Origin: Bacteroidota bacterium
GTDB taxonomy: Bacteria > Bacteroidota > Bacteroidia > UKL13-3
DNA length: 42,657 nt
Direction of reading: 5' to 3'
NCBI GenBank assembly: GCA_947453415.1
Contig: CANGGG010000019.1
Coordinates: 1-42,657, forward strand
The position numbers and the translations under genes were made by a program. Under the pieces are notes generated by a model. The model had not been told where the DNA came from, did not search any database, and saw nothing but the letters and a program-made list of their open reading frames with translations. Below are positions 1 through 7,673 of this stretch, one piece after another (position 1 is the first letter of the stretch; every line of letters starts with the position of its first letter).

Positions 1-1556
1 CGGGAACTGCAACTATTGGGAATGCTTTAAATATTACAGGAGCAGTAGATGCAGTAGGTGCAATTACATCTGGCGGTAATTTAACTATTAAATCTACAAG
101 TGCTACTGTAAATGGAAGAGTTGCTGGAAGTAATATAAGTGGCAATATCAATGTGGAAAGATTTATTCCTTCTCAAACTACCAGAAGATACCGTTTTTTA
201 TCTAGTCCGGTTGCTACAACAGTAGCAGATTGGAGAGGTGAAATATTTATTACTGGTGGTGGTGTGGATGGTGAATTTAGTTCGGTTGGAACAAATAATG
301 TTAAAACTGCAAATGGCTTAGATTGGACATTGAGTGGTGCAGCATCGATGTATGGTTATACAGAAAACTTAAATTCATTAGGATTAAATACACGTTGGGA
401 GGCTATTACTAATGCTTCAACTTCATTAACTGCTGGTAAAGGTTACCGCGTATTTATAAGAGGTGATAGAAGTAATGCTGGTGTTTTAGACAATTCAGTA
501 AGTACACAAGCAGCAGTTACTATTGTTTCTTCGGGTACTGTTAATTCAGGAACAATTACTTTACCAGCAACCTATAACGGTGGCACTGCAAATGATGGTT
601 GGAATTTAGTGGGTAATCCTTATCCATCAACAATTGATTGGAATGCTGCTTCTGGTTGGACAAAAACCAATGTGAGTGGTACAATTTGGATTTATAAACC
701 AAGTACCAATTCTTATGGAAATTGGGATGGCACTACTGCTACAAATTCAGTTACTCAATACATTTCATCGGGTCAAGCATTTTTTGTAAGAACCACAGGA
801 ACTCCAACATTTACTTGTACTGAGGCGGTAAAAACTGCTACTGCTGGAGCGGGTATTTTTAAAACTACGGAAGAAAACACTTTAAGAATTAGTTTGGCAA
901 AAGATGCTACCAATAGCGATGAAACAGTAATACGTTTCATGGAAGGTAAACAAAATGAATTTAGCGACAATGATGATGTTCGTAAATTTATCAATTCAGA
1001 AGTAAACGTATCAAGTAATTTTGGATTAGACCAATATGCCGCGGTAAATTATTTAGATCCTAAAAATTTAACAAATAAAGTAGTGCCAATCAGTGCTTGG
1101 GTTGACGTAAATGGAAGTTTCAAATTAAACTTTTCAGGTGTGAATTCATTCAATGCCACTCCATATGTAATGTTAAGAGATAAGTATTTAAATAAATTGG
1201 TTGATTTAAGAACAAATGCTACTTATCAATTTGATATTACCAATGATTCAAAAAGCAAAGATGACAATCGTTTTGAAGTGATTTTCTCAGATAAATCAAG
1301 TGGATTAAATGAAAGTAATTCAATGATAAACACCACCCTTTCAGTTTACCCTAACCCAGCAACAGATGTATTGAATATTTCTCTTTCAAATGGAACAACA
1401 ATAGAAACAGTAAATATTTATAATGTATCGGGTAAGTTGGTAAATAATATTAAACTAAACGGAAACCAAATAGACATTAGCCAATTAAACAATGGGGTGT
1501 ATATGGTAGAAGTATTAACACCAAACGGAACTTTTAAAACAAAATTTGTGAAATAG
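1..1556 (+). CDS. T9SS type A cargo protein, C-terminal part (5' end outside window)
   Basis: The reading frame is open from base 3, so this is the 3' part of a longer gene; the GTG at 153 is an internal Val, not a start. The visible protein is Gly/Asn/Thr/Ser-rich. It includes a block that begins VERFIPSQTTRRYRFLSSPV, found in large secreted Bacteroidota surface proteins, and a WNLVGNPYPSTIDW motif. The last ~75 residues (from LSVYPNPATDVLNISLSN to TKFVK) form a type A sorting domain, which directs export through the outer membrane by T9SS and cleavage by a PorU-type sortase. The function of the passenger is unknown. The TAG stop at 1554-1556 is also the first three bases of a heptanucleotide array. 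Confidence 0.85.
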   Translation, partial: GTATIGNALNITGAVDAVGAITSGGNLTIKSTSATVNGRVAGSNISGNINVERFIPSQTTRRYRFLSSPVATTVADWRGEIFITGGGVDGEFSSVGTNNVKTANGLDWTLSGAASMYGYTENLNSLGLNTRWEAITNASTSLTAGKGYRVFIRGDRSNAGVLDNSVSTQAAVTIVSSGTVNSGTITLPATYNGGTANDGWNLVGNPYPSTIDWNAASGWTKTNVSGTIWIYKPSTNSYGNWDGTTATNSVTQYISSGQAFFVRTTGTPTFTCTEAVKTATAGAGIFKTTEENTLRISLAKDATNSDETVIRFMEGKQNEFSDNDDVRKFINSEVNVSSNFGLDQYAAVNYLDPKNLTNKVVPISAWVDVNGSFKLNFSGVNSFNATPYVMLRDKYLNKLVDLRTNATYQFDITNDSKSKDDNRFEVIFSDKSSGLNESNSMINTTLSVYPNPATDVLNISLSNGTTIETVNIYNVSGKLVNNIKLNGNQIDISQLNNGVYMVEVLTPNGTFKTKFVK

Positions 1557-1648
1557 ACGATAGACCATAGTCCATAGTCCATAGTCCATAGACGATGGAC
1601 GATAGAATTCAAATAAACTATGGTCTATGGTCCATCAACCATCAACTA
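1554..1648. repeat. Heptanucleotide array with hairpin, starting at a TAG stop
   Basis: From the stop codon at 1554 there are seven consecutive 7-mers to 1602, such as TAGACGA, TAGACCA and TAGTCCA. After a short interruption four more follow in the opposite sense (1618-1645; CTATGGT, CCATCAA). Bases 1560-1570 and 1618-1628 are exact reverse complements (11 bp), so the transcript could form a hairpin behind the stop. This may act as a weak terminator or mRNA 3'-end stabiliser, but there is no T-tract. Confidence 0.85.
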
Positions 1649-1656
1649 AATAAAAT

Positions 1657-1839
1657 ATGAAAAAAATAATAGCAATCGCAACAATATTAGTAAGCATCAC
1701 TTTTGCAGCAAACGCACAGCCAGGAAGTACCACTGGAGGATTTGATGATGAACCCGTAGATGTTCCTGTAGATGGTGGCATTATAATGCTAGCAGCAGCT
1801 GGTGTAGCTTATGGTTACCGTCAGTTTGGGAAGAAGTAG
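1657..1839 (+). CDS. Small exported protein with PID-CTERM-like sorting tail
   Basis: A 60-residue protein. Residues 1-20 are a Sec signal peptide ending at ANA-Q. A short acidic linker follows (FDDEPVDVPV). The C-terminus has DGG, a hydrophobic stretch (IIMLAAAGVAYGY) and a basic end (RQFGKK). This layout (motif, one transmembrane helix, basic tail) matches the PID-CTERM proposed sorting domain of small Bacteroidota proteins; here the motif reads PVDGG rather than PIDGG. The mature part between signal and tail is only ~15-20 residues. No sorting protease for it is visible in the window. Its TAG stop is the first triplet of the 1837 repeat array. Confidence 0.7.
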   Translation: MKKIIAIATILVSITFAANAQPGSTTGGFDDEPVDVPVDGGIIMLAAAGVAYGYRQFGKK

Positions 1840-2121
1840 TGAGAAATGTGCACTGAGAGATGGGAGATGGGCACTGAGAGAAGAATGATGAAGTATGAAT
1901 GATGAAAATGCACTGAGCGCTGAGCACTGGGAAGTGGGAGATGGGAGATGGGAGATGGGCACTGAGAGAAGAATGATGAAGTATGAATGATGAAAAGGCA
2001 CTGAGCGCTGGGCACTGAGAGATGGGAGATGGGAGATGGGCACTGAGAGATGAAGTATGAAGTATGAAGTATGAATGATGAAGTATGAAAGATGAAAAGG
2101 CACTGTGCACTGAGAGACGGG
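1837..2121. repeat. Long heptanucleotide array, purine-rich on + strand
   Basis: Starting at the TAG stop at 1837, almost every base to 2121 falls into consecutive 7-mers: TAGTGAG first, then combinations of CACTGAG, AGATGGG, TGATGAA and GTATGAA. Register is broken only by two 4-base insertions (AATG, AAGG) and one further AAGG. Higher-order units of about 88 and 81 bp repeat (CACTGAG block at ~1872, ~1960 and ~2041). Long open frames on the minus strand here are artefacts of this composition. Confidence 0.9.
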
Positions 2122-2137
2122 AATTTAATGTCATGGT

Positions 2138-2186
2138 GAGCTTGTCGAATCCATACACAATTGTTCGAGAGGTCTTCGGCAAGCTC
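2138..2186. repeat. Imperfect inverted repeat of the GAGCTTGTCGAA family
   Basis: GAGCTTGTCGAA at 2138-2149 pairs with TTCGGCAAGCTC at 2175-2186 with one G:U-type mismatch. The same stem sequence, perfect, occurs at 8721-8760, so this is a dispersed palindromic element. Confidence 0.7.
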
Positions 2187-2278
2187 AGACTGACAAGAAT
2201 TTACATCAATTCAAAATTGTAATCATGCAAATCCTTTAATCTTAAAATCCTGATTCTGATAAAGTACGGGAAATTAAA

Positions 2279-2468
2279 TTTAAACTCACAAGTGACGCTC
2301 GTGTTACGATGCTAAACATTTGCGATAGTTGGGTTCTCGACTCCGCTCGAACTGACTAATGAGATTTTATCTATCGTCTATGGTCCAACAACGGGTATAT
2401 TTAAACTCACAAGTGACGCTCGTGTTACGATGCTAAACACTTGCGATAGTTGGGTTCTCGACTCCGCT
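2279..2468. repeat. Direct repeat of 69 bp, two copies 121 bp apart
   Basis: 2279-2347 and 2400-2468 are identical except for one base (ACATT versus ACACT). The unit ends in TTCTCGACTCCGCT, a word also present inside the glycosyltransferase gene near 12283. In addition, 33 bp at 2343-2375 recur exactly at 2650-2682, followed both times by a heptanucleotide run. The stretch 2187-2822 holds no convincing gene. Confidence 0.85.
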
Positions 2469-2510
2469 ACCATTGACGTTTTTTTGTTAACTTATAATAA
2501 TAAAGTAATT

Positions 2511-2610
2511 AGTCATTCAGTATTTCCTCTCGAGCGATACCCTTAATATGGCAACCAACTAAGAAATATCAATATTGGTTGCCGAGGAAAGGAGTTTCCT
2601 TCTGAATGAC
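2511..2610. repeat. Nested inverted repeat of about 100 bp (MITE-like or structured RNA)
   Basis: Three nested complementary pairs are visible: 2512-2520 with 2602-2610 (GTCATTCAG/CTGAATGAC), 2523-2529 with 2584-2590 (TTTCCTC/GAGGAAA), and 2550-2558 with 2575-2583 (GGCAACCAA/TTGGTTGCC). A further small hairpin is at 2589-2601. No coding potential is seen. It could be a non-autonomous element with terminal inverted repeats or a structured transcript. Confidence 0.6.
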
Positions 2611-2674
2611 ACCATGTCATTTTATATTGAATTTTTTGAAAAAAATTATCCGCTCGAACTGACTAATGAGATTT

Positions 2675-2725
2675 TATCTATCAACTATGGTCTATGGTCT
2701 ATCAACTATGGTCTATGGTCTATTA
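2675..2725. repeat. Heptanucleotide run (CAACTAT / GGTCTAT)
   Basis: Six to seven consecutive 7-mers alternate between CAACTAT and pairs of GGTCTAT. On the minus strand they read TAGACCA and TAGTTGA, the same words that follow stop codons elsewhere. No minus-strand gene ends here, so this copy is an orphan. Confidence 0.8.
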
Positions 2726-2797
2726 TATTTTTTCATCCTTCATACTTCAATGAGAAATATTAATAATATAGTAATGGAAAATATATTATGAATTGAT

Positions 2798-2805
2798 TAT
2801 ATTTG
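2798..2805 (+). promoter_or_regulatory. -7 box upstream of the CHU_C protein gene
   Basis: TATATTTG matches the Bacteroidota -7 consensus TAnnTTTG, 17 bases before the ATG at 2823. No good -33 TTTG is seen at the usual distance. Confidence 0.45.
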
Positions 2806-2822
2806 CTCGTTAATAGCCGTTT

Positions 2823-5609
2823 ATGCAACAAAAAATAATTTTATCTTTCTTTTTACTACTTATATTTTTAAACACAAAGGCGCAAACATGTGTGGGTGGC
2901 GGAAGTTCCAATATGCCAACCAAATGTTTTGAAATAGAAAGTGTACTAGCCGATGCTTGTAGTTTGGTGGAAGGTGAGGATGAAATGATCAGGTTAAGAA
3001 TTGGTCCTAATCCCATCGCATTAAATTCAATTAATACAGTAGTTTGGCAAACAGTAAACAGTTGGTTGGGTTTTTGTAGTATAACAGGAAGTACATTAAC
3101 CAAAATAAACTCCATTAACAATAGCATTATTGCCGCAGGTAATTGTGGACGATTTATTCCCATTAGTCCGGGAGGAACTTTACCAGCTTATTCCAAAGTG
3201 CTTTTTTTAACCAGTACCGATTTTAGCGCTACCGCCCACGATTTTTCAGGATTAACTGATACCATGTATGTAATTATACAATGTGCGGGAAATACAGGTG
3301 GACATTTTACCAATTCGGGGAACGTACCAAGAACATTAATTATAAAAACAAGCACTTGTGGCGATACCGTAAATTGGAATTCAGCAAATTTAATAGGAGG
3401 GAATGGTGCTGCCATTAATTTTACTTATGCAGGTGTGCCCAGTTATGTAAATTATGGATGTACTTTACCTGTAACGCCTTTTTCCTGCGATGCGGGAACT
3501 ACCAATCCTACTTATTGTAACGGTAGTACTTTAAATTTGGCAGGAACGGTTTCAGGTAGTAATTGTTATGTATGGCGTGCTAGTAATACTGCCACCGGAA
3601 CATTTGCAGATACTACCAATTTACTCACTACTTTTACTATTAGTACAGGTTATGTGGGTGCTGTAAAATTATATTTATTTACCAAATCAAATTGTAGCGT
3701 AAAAATAGATTCAGTGATGTTTAATGCCATTGCTTCTTCAGGAGTTTTAAATGCAGGAAACGATACTTCATTGTGTAATTCCATTGCATTTCATGTAAAT
3801 GCTACGAGTACTGCTACAGGAACTTATGCCTGGACAAAATCGGGTGCAGGAACATTGAATCAAACAAATATTTTAAATCCTATTTATACACCTTCTTTGC
3901 TTGATATAGGAATAGTAAATTTAATTGTTACCCAAACTACTACTTGTGGTGTGTTAAAAGATACCGTAAAAGTTACTTATACCAGTAAAGCCAATGCTAG
4001 TTTTACGCTCAGCGATAGTAATTTTTGTTATAACAATGTTCCTTTAAATATTAACTTAAATCCTACTGTTTCGGGAGGAGTTTTTACAAGTAGCACAGGA
4101 AGTTTTACTGCCAATGTTTTTACTTTTAACGCAGCTGGAAGCTTTACTATTAAGTATAAAATAGGAACTGGAAGTTGTGCCGATTCATTGACAAAACCAA
4201 TCAATGCAAATAACCATGCAAATCCAAATTTCAGTTTAAGTGATACCATAGTTTGTAAAAATGCGCCAGTAGTTGTTTTAACGCCAACTCAAGCTGGTGG
4301 CGTATTTTCGGGAACTAGGGTTATAGCAAACAGATTTACGCCTGATACTGTTGGAATATTTGGCCTAAAATATAAAATTTCAAATGGTGCTTGCATTGAT
4401 TCTTTAAGTAAAAATATAGAAGTTAAAGCCAAGCCAGATCCTTTCTTTATATCGTCAAAATCTACCTTTTGTTTAAATGATGCCAGTACTATATTAATAC
4501 CCAGTACCAGTGGAGGAATATTTTCAGGAACCAATGTTTCGGGTGCTGTTTTTACACCCAGTACTGTTGGTGTTTTTTCTGTAAAATACATTGTATCAAA
4601 TGCATTTTGTGTAGATTCATCTAACCAAAATCTTACAGTTTTTAATAAACCAAATCCTGCATTTACATTGTCTGATACATTGGTTTGTATTGGCTCGCCA
4701 ACTATTACCTTAACACCTACACAAGTTGGAGGCGTTTTTTCTGGAACCAATGTAAGCGCACAAATCTTTTCACCCATTACCACAGGAATATTCCCTATAA
4801 AATATTTAATTTCAAATGCTAATTGTGCCGATTCAGCTTATAAAAACATAGAAGTAAAACCTAAGCCTGATGCTTCATTTACTACTACTGATTCTGTTTT
4901 TTGTGTTAATGATGCCAGGGCAATATTTACGCCAACTGAAGCTGGTGGTGTGTTTACAGGAACCAATGTGATAGGAAATCAATATAACCCTATTACAGTT
5001 GGAAGTTTTATAGTAAAACATGTTATCAATAATGGAACCTGTGCCGACAGTAGTTTTAAAACCATGTTGGTTAATCCTAAACCTACTGCCAACTTTACAT
5101 ATACTCCCGCTAATCCTTATGCTTACGACACTGTTTATTTTACTTTTACTGGTGCCAATGCAACTAAGTATTATTGGAGTTTTGGTGATTTAAAAAATTC
5201 AAGCAGTAATTTGAAAGATCCGTTATTTGAATTTATTGATGTGAATGTATATAGAACATGGTTAAAAGTAAGCAACAATGAAGGTTGTAGCGATTCAATA
5301 TATAAAGATGTATCTGTTTTAAAGAGAGAAACAATTTTTGTGCCCAATGTATTTACTCCTCAAAACACGGATGGACTTGGTTTAAACGATTATTTTACCA
5401 TTCGTTCATATGGAATAAACAATTACCATATGCAAATTTATAACCGTTGGGGAAGTCTTTTGTATGAAACCAATAATATCAATCCAGGTTGGGATGGAAC
5501 TTTTAATGGCGATAGTTGTCCTGATGGTGTTTATTTTTACATCATAGATGCCATTGGATTCAGTAAAAAAACATACCATTTGCACGGAACTGTTACCTTG
5601 TTGAGATAG
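2823..5609 (+). CDS. Secreted adhesin-like protein, PKD domain and CHU_C (T9SS type B) sorting domain
   Basis: 928 residues with an N-terminal signal peptide (residues 1-20, ending NTKAQ). Residues ~24-220 form a Cys-containing lamin-tail-like region with CFEIESVLADACS. From ~395 to ~755 there are five tandem ~71-residue Ig-like repeats. Each has LSDxxxC, a GGVFSGT-type turn, a KYxISN strand and a CxDS motif, giving two Cys per repeat. A PKD-like domain follows (~757-835, YYWSFGD). The last ~90 residues are the gliding-motility-associated CHU_C domain (FVPNVFTPQN, IYNRWGSLLYE, WDGTFNGDSCPDGVYFY), the type B T9SS signal. The likely role is surface adhesion or a structural exoprotein; the ligand is unknown. 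Its TAG stop starts the 5607 repeat array. Confidence 0.88.
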   Translation: MQQKIILSFFLLLIFLNTKAQTCVGGGSSNMPTKCFEIESVLADACSLVEGEDEMIRLRIGPNPIALNSINTVVWQTVNSWLGFCSITGSTLTKINSINNSIIAAGNCGRFIPISPGGTLPAYSKVLFLTSTDFSATAHDFSGLTDTMYVIIQCAGNTGGHFTNSGNVPRTLIIKTSTCGDTVNWNSANLIGGNGAAINFTYAGVPSYVNYGCTLPVTPFSCDAGTTNPTYCNGSTLNLAGTVSGSNCYVWRASNTATGTFADTTNLLTTFTISTGYVGAVKLYLFTKSNCSVKIDSVMFNAIASSGVLNAGNDTSLCNSIAFHVNATSTATGTYAWTKSGAGTLNQTNILNPIYTPSLLDIGIVNLIVTQTTTCGVLKDTVKVTYTSKANASFTLSDSNFCYNNVPLNINLNPTVSGGVFTSSTGSFTANVFTFNAAGSFTIKYKIGTGSCADSLTKPINANNHANPNFSLSDTIVCKNAPVVVLTPTQAGGVFSGTRVIANRFTPDTVGIFGLKYKISNGACIDSLSKNIEVKAKPDPFFISSKSTFCLNDASTILIPSTSGGIFSGTNVSGAVFTPSTVGVFSVKYIVSNAFCVDSSNQNLTVFNKPNPAFTLSDTLVCIGSPTITLTPTQVGGVFSGTNVSAQIFSPITTGIFPIKYLISNANCADSAYKNIEVKPKPDASFTTTDSVFCVNDARAIFTPTEAGGVFTGTNVIGNQYNPITVGSFIVKHVINNGTCADSSFKTMLVNPKPTANFTYTPANPYAYDTVYFTFTGANATKYYWSFGDLKNSSSNLKDPLFEFIDVNVYRTWLKVSNNEGCSDSIYKDVSVLKRETIFVPNVFTPQNTDGLGLNDYFTIRSYGINNYHMQIYNRWGSLLYETNNINPGWDGTFNGDSCPDGVYFYIIDAIGFSKKTYHLHGTVTLLR

Positions 5610-5922
5610 TTGTCAGTTGATAGTTGTTGGGAAACGGGTTACGAGATACGGGTTAGCGGGTTAGCGGGTTACGAGATATTGGTTAGCGGGTTACGAGATT
5701 CGGGTTAGCGGGTTACGAGATACGGGTTAGCGGGTTACGATTTTAAGGGATATCGGGTTACGAGATATGGGTTAACGGGTTACGAGATATTGGTTAACGG
5801 GTTTCGAGATACGGGTTAGCGGGTTACGAGATATTGGTTAACGGGTTTCGAGATACGGGTTAGCGGGTTACGAGATTTGGGTTAGCGGGTTACGAGATTC
5901 GGGTTAGCGGGTTAGCGGGTTA
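5607..5922. repeat. Compound heptanucleotide array, 22-bp higher-order unit
   Basis: Begins at the TAG stop (5607) with TAGTTGT and CAGTTGA. It then passes in the same 7-bp register into a long run of CGGGTTA, GCGGGTTA and CGAGATA. The 7+8+7 pattern gives a 22-bp unit repeated about a dozen times with variants (TTGGTTA, CGAGATT). The GGGTTA core recalls telomere repeats but this is an internal intergenic region. Confidence 0.9.
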
Positions 5923-5931
5923 ATTTTTTTT

Positions 5932-6186
5932 ATACTTCATCCTTTCCCAACTCTCATTTCTCAGTGCTCATCTCCCAATTCTCATCTCTCAGTGCTCACC
6001 TCTCTTTTTTCATTTCATCATTCATCATTTATACTTCATACTTCATCCTTTCCCAACTCTCATTTCTCAGTGCTCATCTCCCAATTCTCATCTCTCAGTG
6101 CTCACCTCTCTTTTTTCATTTCATCATTCATCATTTATACTTCATACTTTATCATTCATACTTCATAATTTATACTTCATACTTAA
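5932..6186. repeat. Pyrimidine-rich heptanucleotide array with 106-bp tandem duplication
   Basis: Built of 7-mers such as CTCAGTG, CTCATCT and ATACTTC, the reverse complements of the words in the 1837 array. 5932-6043 repeats as 6038-6149 with a period of 106 bp (15 x 7 + 1, one 8-mer per unit). The open frame across it on the + strand is low-complexity and not considered a gene. The array ends ~35 bases before the sod start. Confidence 0.9.
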
Positions 6187-6198
6187 AAATTAAAAGAA

Positions 6199-6206
6199 TA
6201 CATTTG
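6199..6206 (+). promoter_or_regulatory. -7 box upstream of sod
   Basis: TACATTTG fits TAnnTTTG and lies 14 bases before the ATG at 6221, directly after the repeat array. No -33 TTTG is apparent, so the array would occupy the upstream promoter region. Confidence 0.45.
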
Positions 6207-6220
6207 TTTTTTTTAATATC

Positions 6221-6955
6221 ATGAAAGTATCACGAAAAACCTTTGTAAAATCAGCGGCTATTTTAGCTGGCGCAACCCTATTAAATACTCAAAAAACTGA
6301 AGCACAAATAACTGCTGCTTTGGTTAATTTGGAAAACGATTTTGCTTTACCACCTCTTGGTTATAGTTACGATGCTTTAGAACCATTTATTGACAGGCAA
6401 ACCATGGAAATTCATTATTCAAAACACCATCAAGCTTATGTAAATAAACTGAATGAAGGCAAAGCTAAAATAACAAGTTGGAACTATAAAACGTTGAATG
6501 ATGTGTTGGAAAATATCAATGATATTCCAAAAGATTTGCAGGGTGCTATTCGCAATAATGCAGGCGGACATTATAATCATTCGTTGTTTTGGTCGTTGTT
6601 AAAAACAAATACATTTCCAAAAGAAAAGGCTTTGAAAATGATCAATGAAAATTTTGATAGTATGGAAAATTTCAAACAATTATTTACCAAAGCTGCCATG
6701 GGAATATTTGGAAGCGGTTGGGTTTGGTTAATTAAACAAGACGGTAAAATGAAAATTATTACTACTCCTAATCAAGACAATCCGTTAATGACAGGAATAG
6801 CAAAAGATTTAGGAACTCCAATCATTGCTTTAGATATTTGGGAACATGCCTATTATTTAAAATACCAGAACAAACGTGCCGATTATGTAACAGCTTTTTG
6901 GAGTATTTTAAATTGGGAGAAAGTGGAAGAGTTGCTATTAGCCTCTAGCCGCTAG
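6221..6955 (+). CDS. sodA: Exported manganese-type superoxide dismutase
   Basis: Converts superoxide to hydrogen peroxide and oxygen. 244 residues, about 40 more than a cytosolic SOD because of an N-terminal export signal. That signal, SRKTFVK then AAILAGATLL, looks like a Tat signal with one Arg replaced by Lys (a Sec reading is also possible). The four metal ligands are present: His65 (HYSKHH), His120 (NHSLFW), and Asp205 and His209 (DIWEH). GSGWVWL followed by NQDNPL is the Mn-type signature (Gln near the metal), although cambialistic use of Fe cannot be excluded. The final codons (ASSR and stop) lie inside a TAGCCNC heptanucleotide array, so the extreme C-terminus is repeat-derived. Confidence 0.93.
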   Translation: MKVSRKTFVKSAAILAGATLLNTQKTEAQITAALVNLENDFALPPLGYSYDALEPFIDRQTMEIHYSKHHQAYVNKLNEGKAKITSWNYKTLNDVLENINDIPKDLQGAIRNNAGGHYNHSLFWSLLKTNTFPKEKALKMINENFDSMENFKQLFTKAAMGIFGSGWVWLIKQDGKMKIITTPNQDNPLMTGIAKDLGTPIIALDIWEHAYYLKYQNKRADYVTAFWSILNWEKVEELLLASSR

Positions 6956-6966
6956 CTGCTAGCCAC
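6939..6966. repeat. Heptanucleotide array spanning the sod stop codon
   Basis: Four 7-mers: TAGCCTC, TAGCCGC, TAGCTGC and TAGCCAC. The first two are translated as the end of SOD; the third begins with the in-frame TAG stop at 6953. Confidence 0.85.
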
Positions 6967-7010
6967 TATCAAAAACTGTTTATTAATAAAGTAAAAGTAT
7001 ATATTTAAAA

Positions 7011-7673
7011 ATGATTCAAAGGCCAGAAGCCAGCAGCCAGCAGCCAGTAGCCCTTTTCCCAAGCACCTATTTACCTAATTTGGTATATGCAAAACATTTG
7101 CTTTTGGCAGATGAAATATTGCTTGAAAAGCATCAAAATTATTTGAAGCAAACGTATGCAAATCGTTGTCATATTTTGGGCGCAAATGGCGTGCAGGTTT
7201 TGAGTATTCCAACTGTTAAAATACATTTTTCAAAACAAGCTTTTGGCGAGGTGAAAATTAACTACGATGAAAGCTGGCAAAAGCAGCATTGGTTGGCGTT
7301 TCAATCGGCTTACGGAAACTCCTCATTTTGGTTTTATTACAAAGATTTTTTTGAGCCATTTTACTTCCAACAAAAGCATGAATATTTGTTTGATTTCAAT
7401 ACCGAATTATTGAAAATAATTTTAAAACTGCTGAAACAAGAAAAACCAATTTCTTACACTGAAAAATACGAATTGGAATATACTAATATTACCGATTTGC
7501 GTAATTATTTTGATGCTAAAAAACGCAATCAACAAGAAGTAATAGCAGGAGAAAATATGAAGAAATATTTACAAGTATTTACTGAAAAATATCCTTTTCA
7601 AGCTAATTTATCAGTACTGGATTTATTAATGAATCAAGGTCCGCAAAGTAAAAATTATTTATTGAATGATTAA
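7011..7673 (+). CDS. WbqC family protein
   Basis: 220 residues resembling the WbqC family (often encoded with surface-polysaccharide genes; reaction unknown). Supporting motifs are the N-terminal FPSTYLPNLVYAKHL, a W-rich middle (SWQKQHWLAFQSAYGNSSFW) and Y/F-rich strands typical of the family. The first ~13 residues (RPEASSQQPVA) are encoded by a CCAGCAG heptanucleotide array, so the native start may have been altered by repeat insertion; the ATG at 7011 is the only good start. It overlaps the next gene by 8 bases, indicating a two-gene operon with mnmH. Confidence 0.8.
   Translation: MIQRPEASSQQPVALFPSTYLPNLVYAKHLLLADEILLEKHQNYLKQTYANRCHILGANGVQVLSIPTVKIHFSKQAFGEVKINYDESWQKQHWLAFQSAYGNSSFWFYYKDFFEPFYFQQKHEYLFDFNTELLKIILKLLKQEKPISYTEKYELEYTNITDLRNYFDAKKRNQQEVIAGENMKKYLQVFTEKYPFQANLSVLDLLMNQGPQSKNYLLND
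7023..7050. repeat. Heptanucleotide array inside the 5' end of the wbqC-like gene
   Basis: CCAGAAG, then CCAGCAG twice, then CCAGTAG, all translated. The related word occurs at 27110-27144 at the end of another gene. Confidence 0.8.

Noticed and set aside
153-1556. Start of the first gene at 153
   Set aside because: The frame is open upstream to the window edge and the 153 codon is a GTG within conserved sequence; the gene is truncated by the window.
1837-2121. Possible CRISPR array
   Set aside because: Repeats are contiguous 7-mers without unique spacers, and no cas gene is present.
1781-2182. Several overlapping minus-strand open frames rich in His, Ser, Leu and Pro
   Set aside because: They are produced by the heptanucleotide array (no stop in these words in that sense), have no domain or start signals, and overlap each other in all frames.
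2575-2763. 62-residue + strand open frame
   Set aside because: Includes the repeat-derived INYGLWS peptide and the inverted repeat; no support as a gene.
5607-5922. Telomere-like GGGTTA repeats
   Set aside because: Located between ordinary genes in a continuous replicon segment, interrupted by CGAGATA words and in a 22-bp unit; not a chromosome end.
5964-6224. 86-residue + strand open frame before sod
   Set aside because: Low-complexity translation of the pyrimidine-rich array; it overlaps the sod start.
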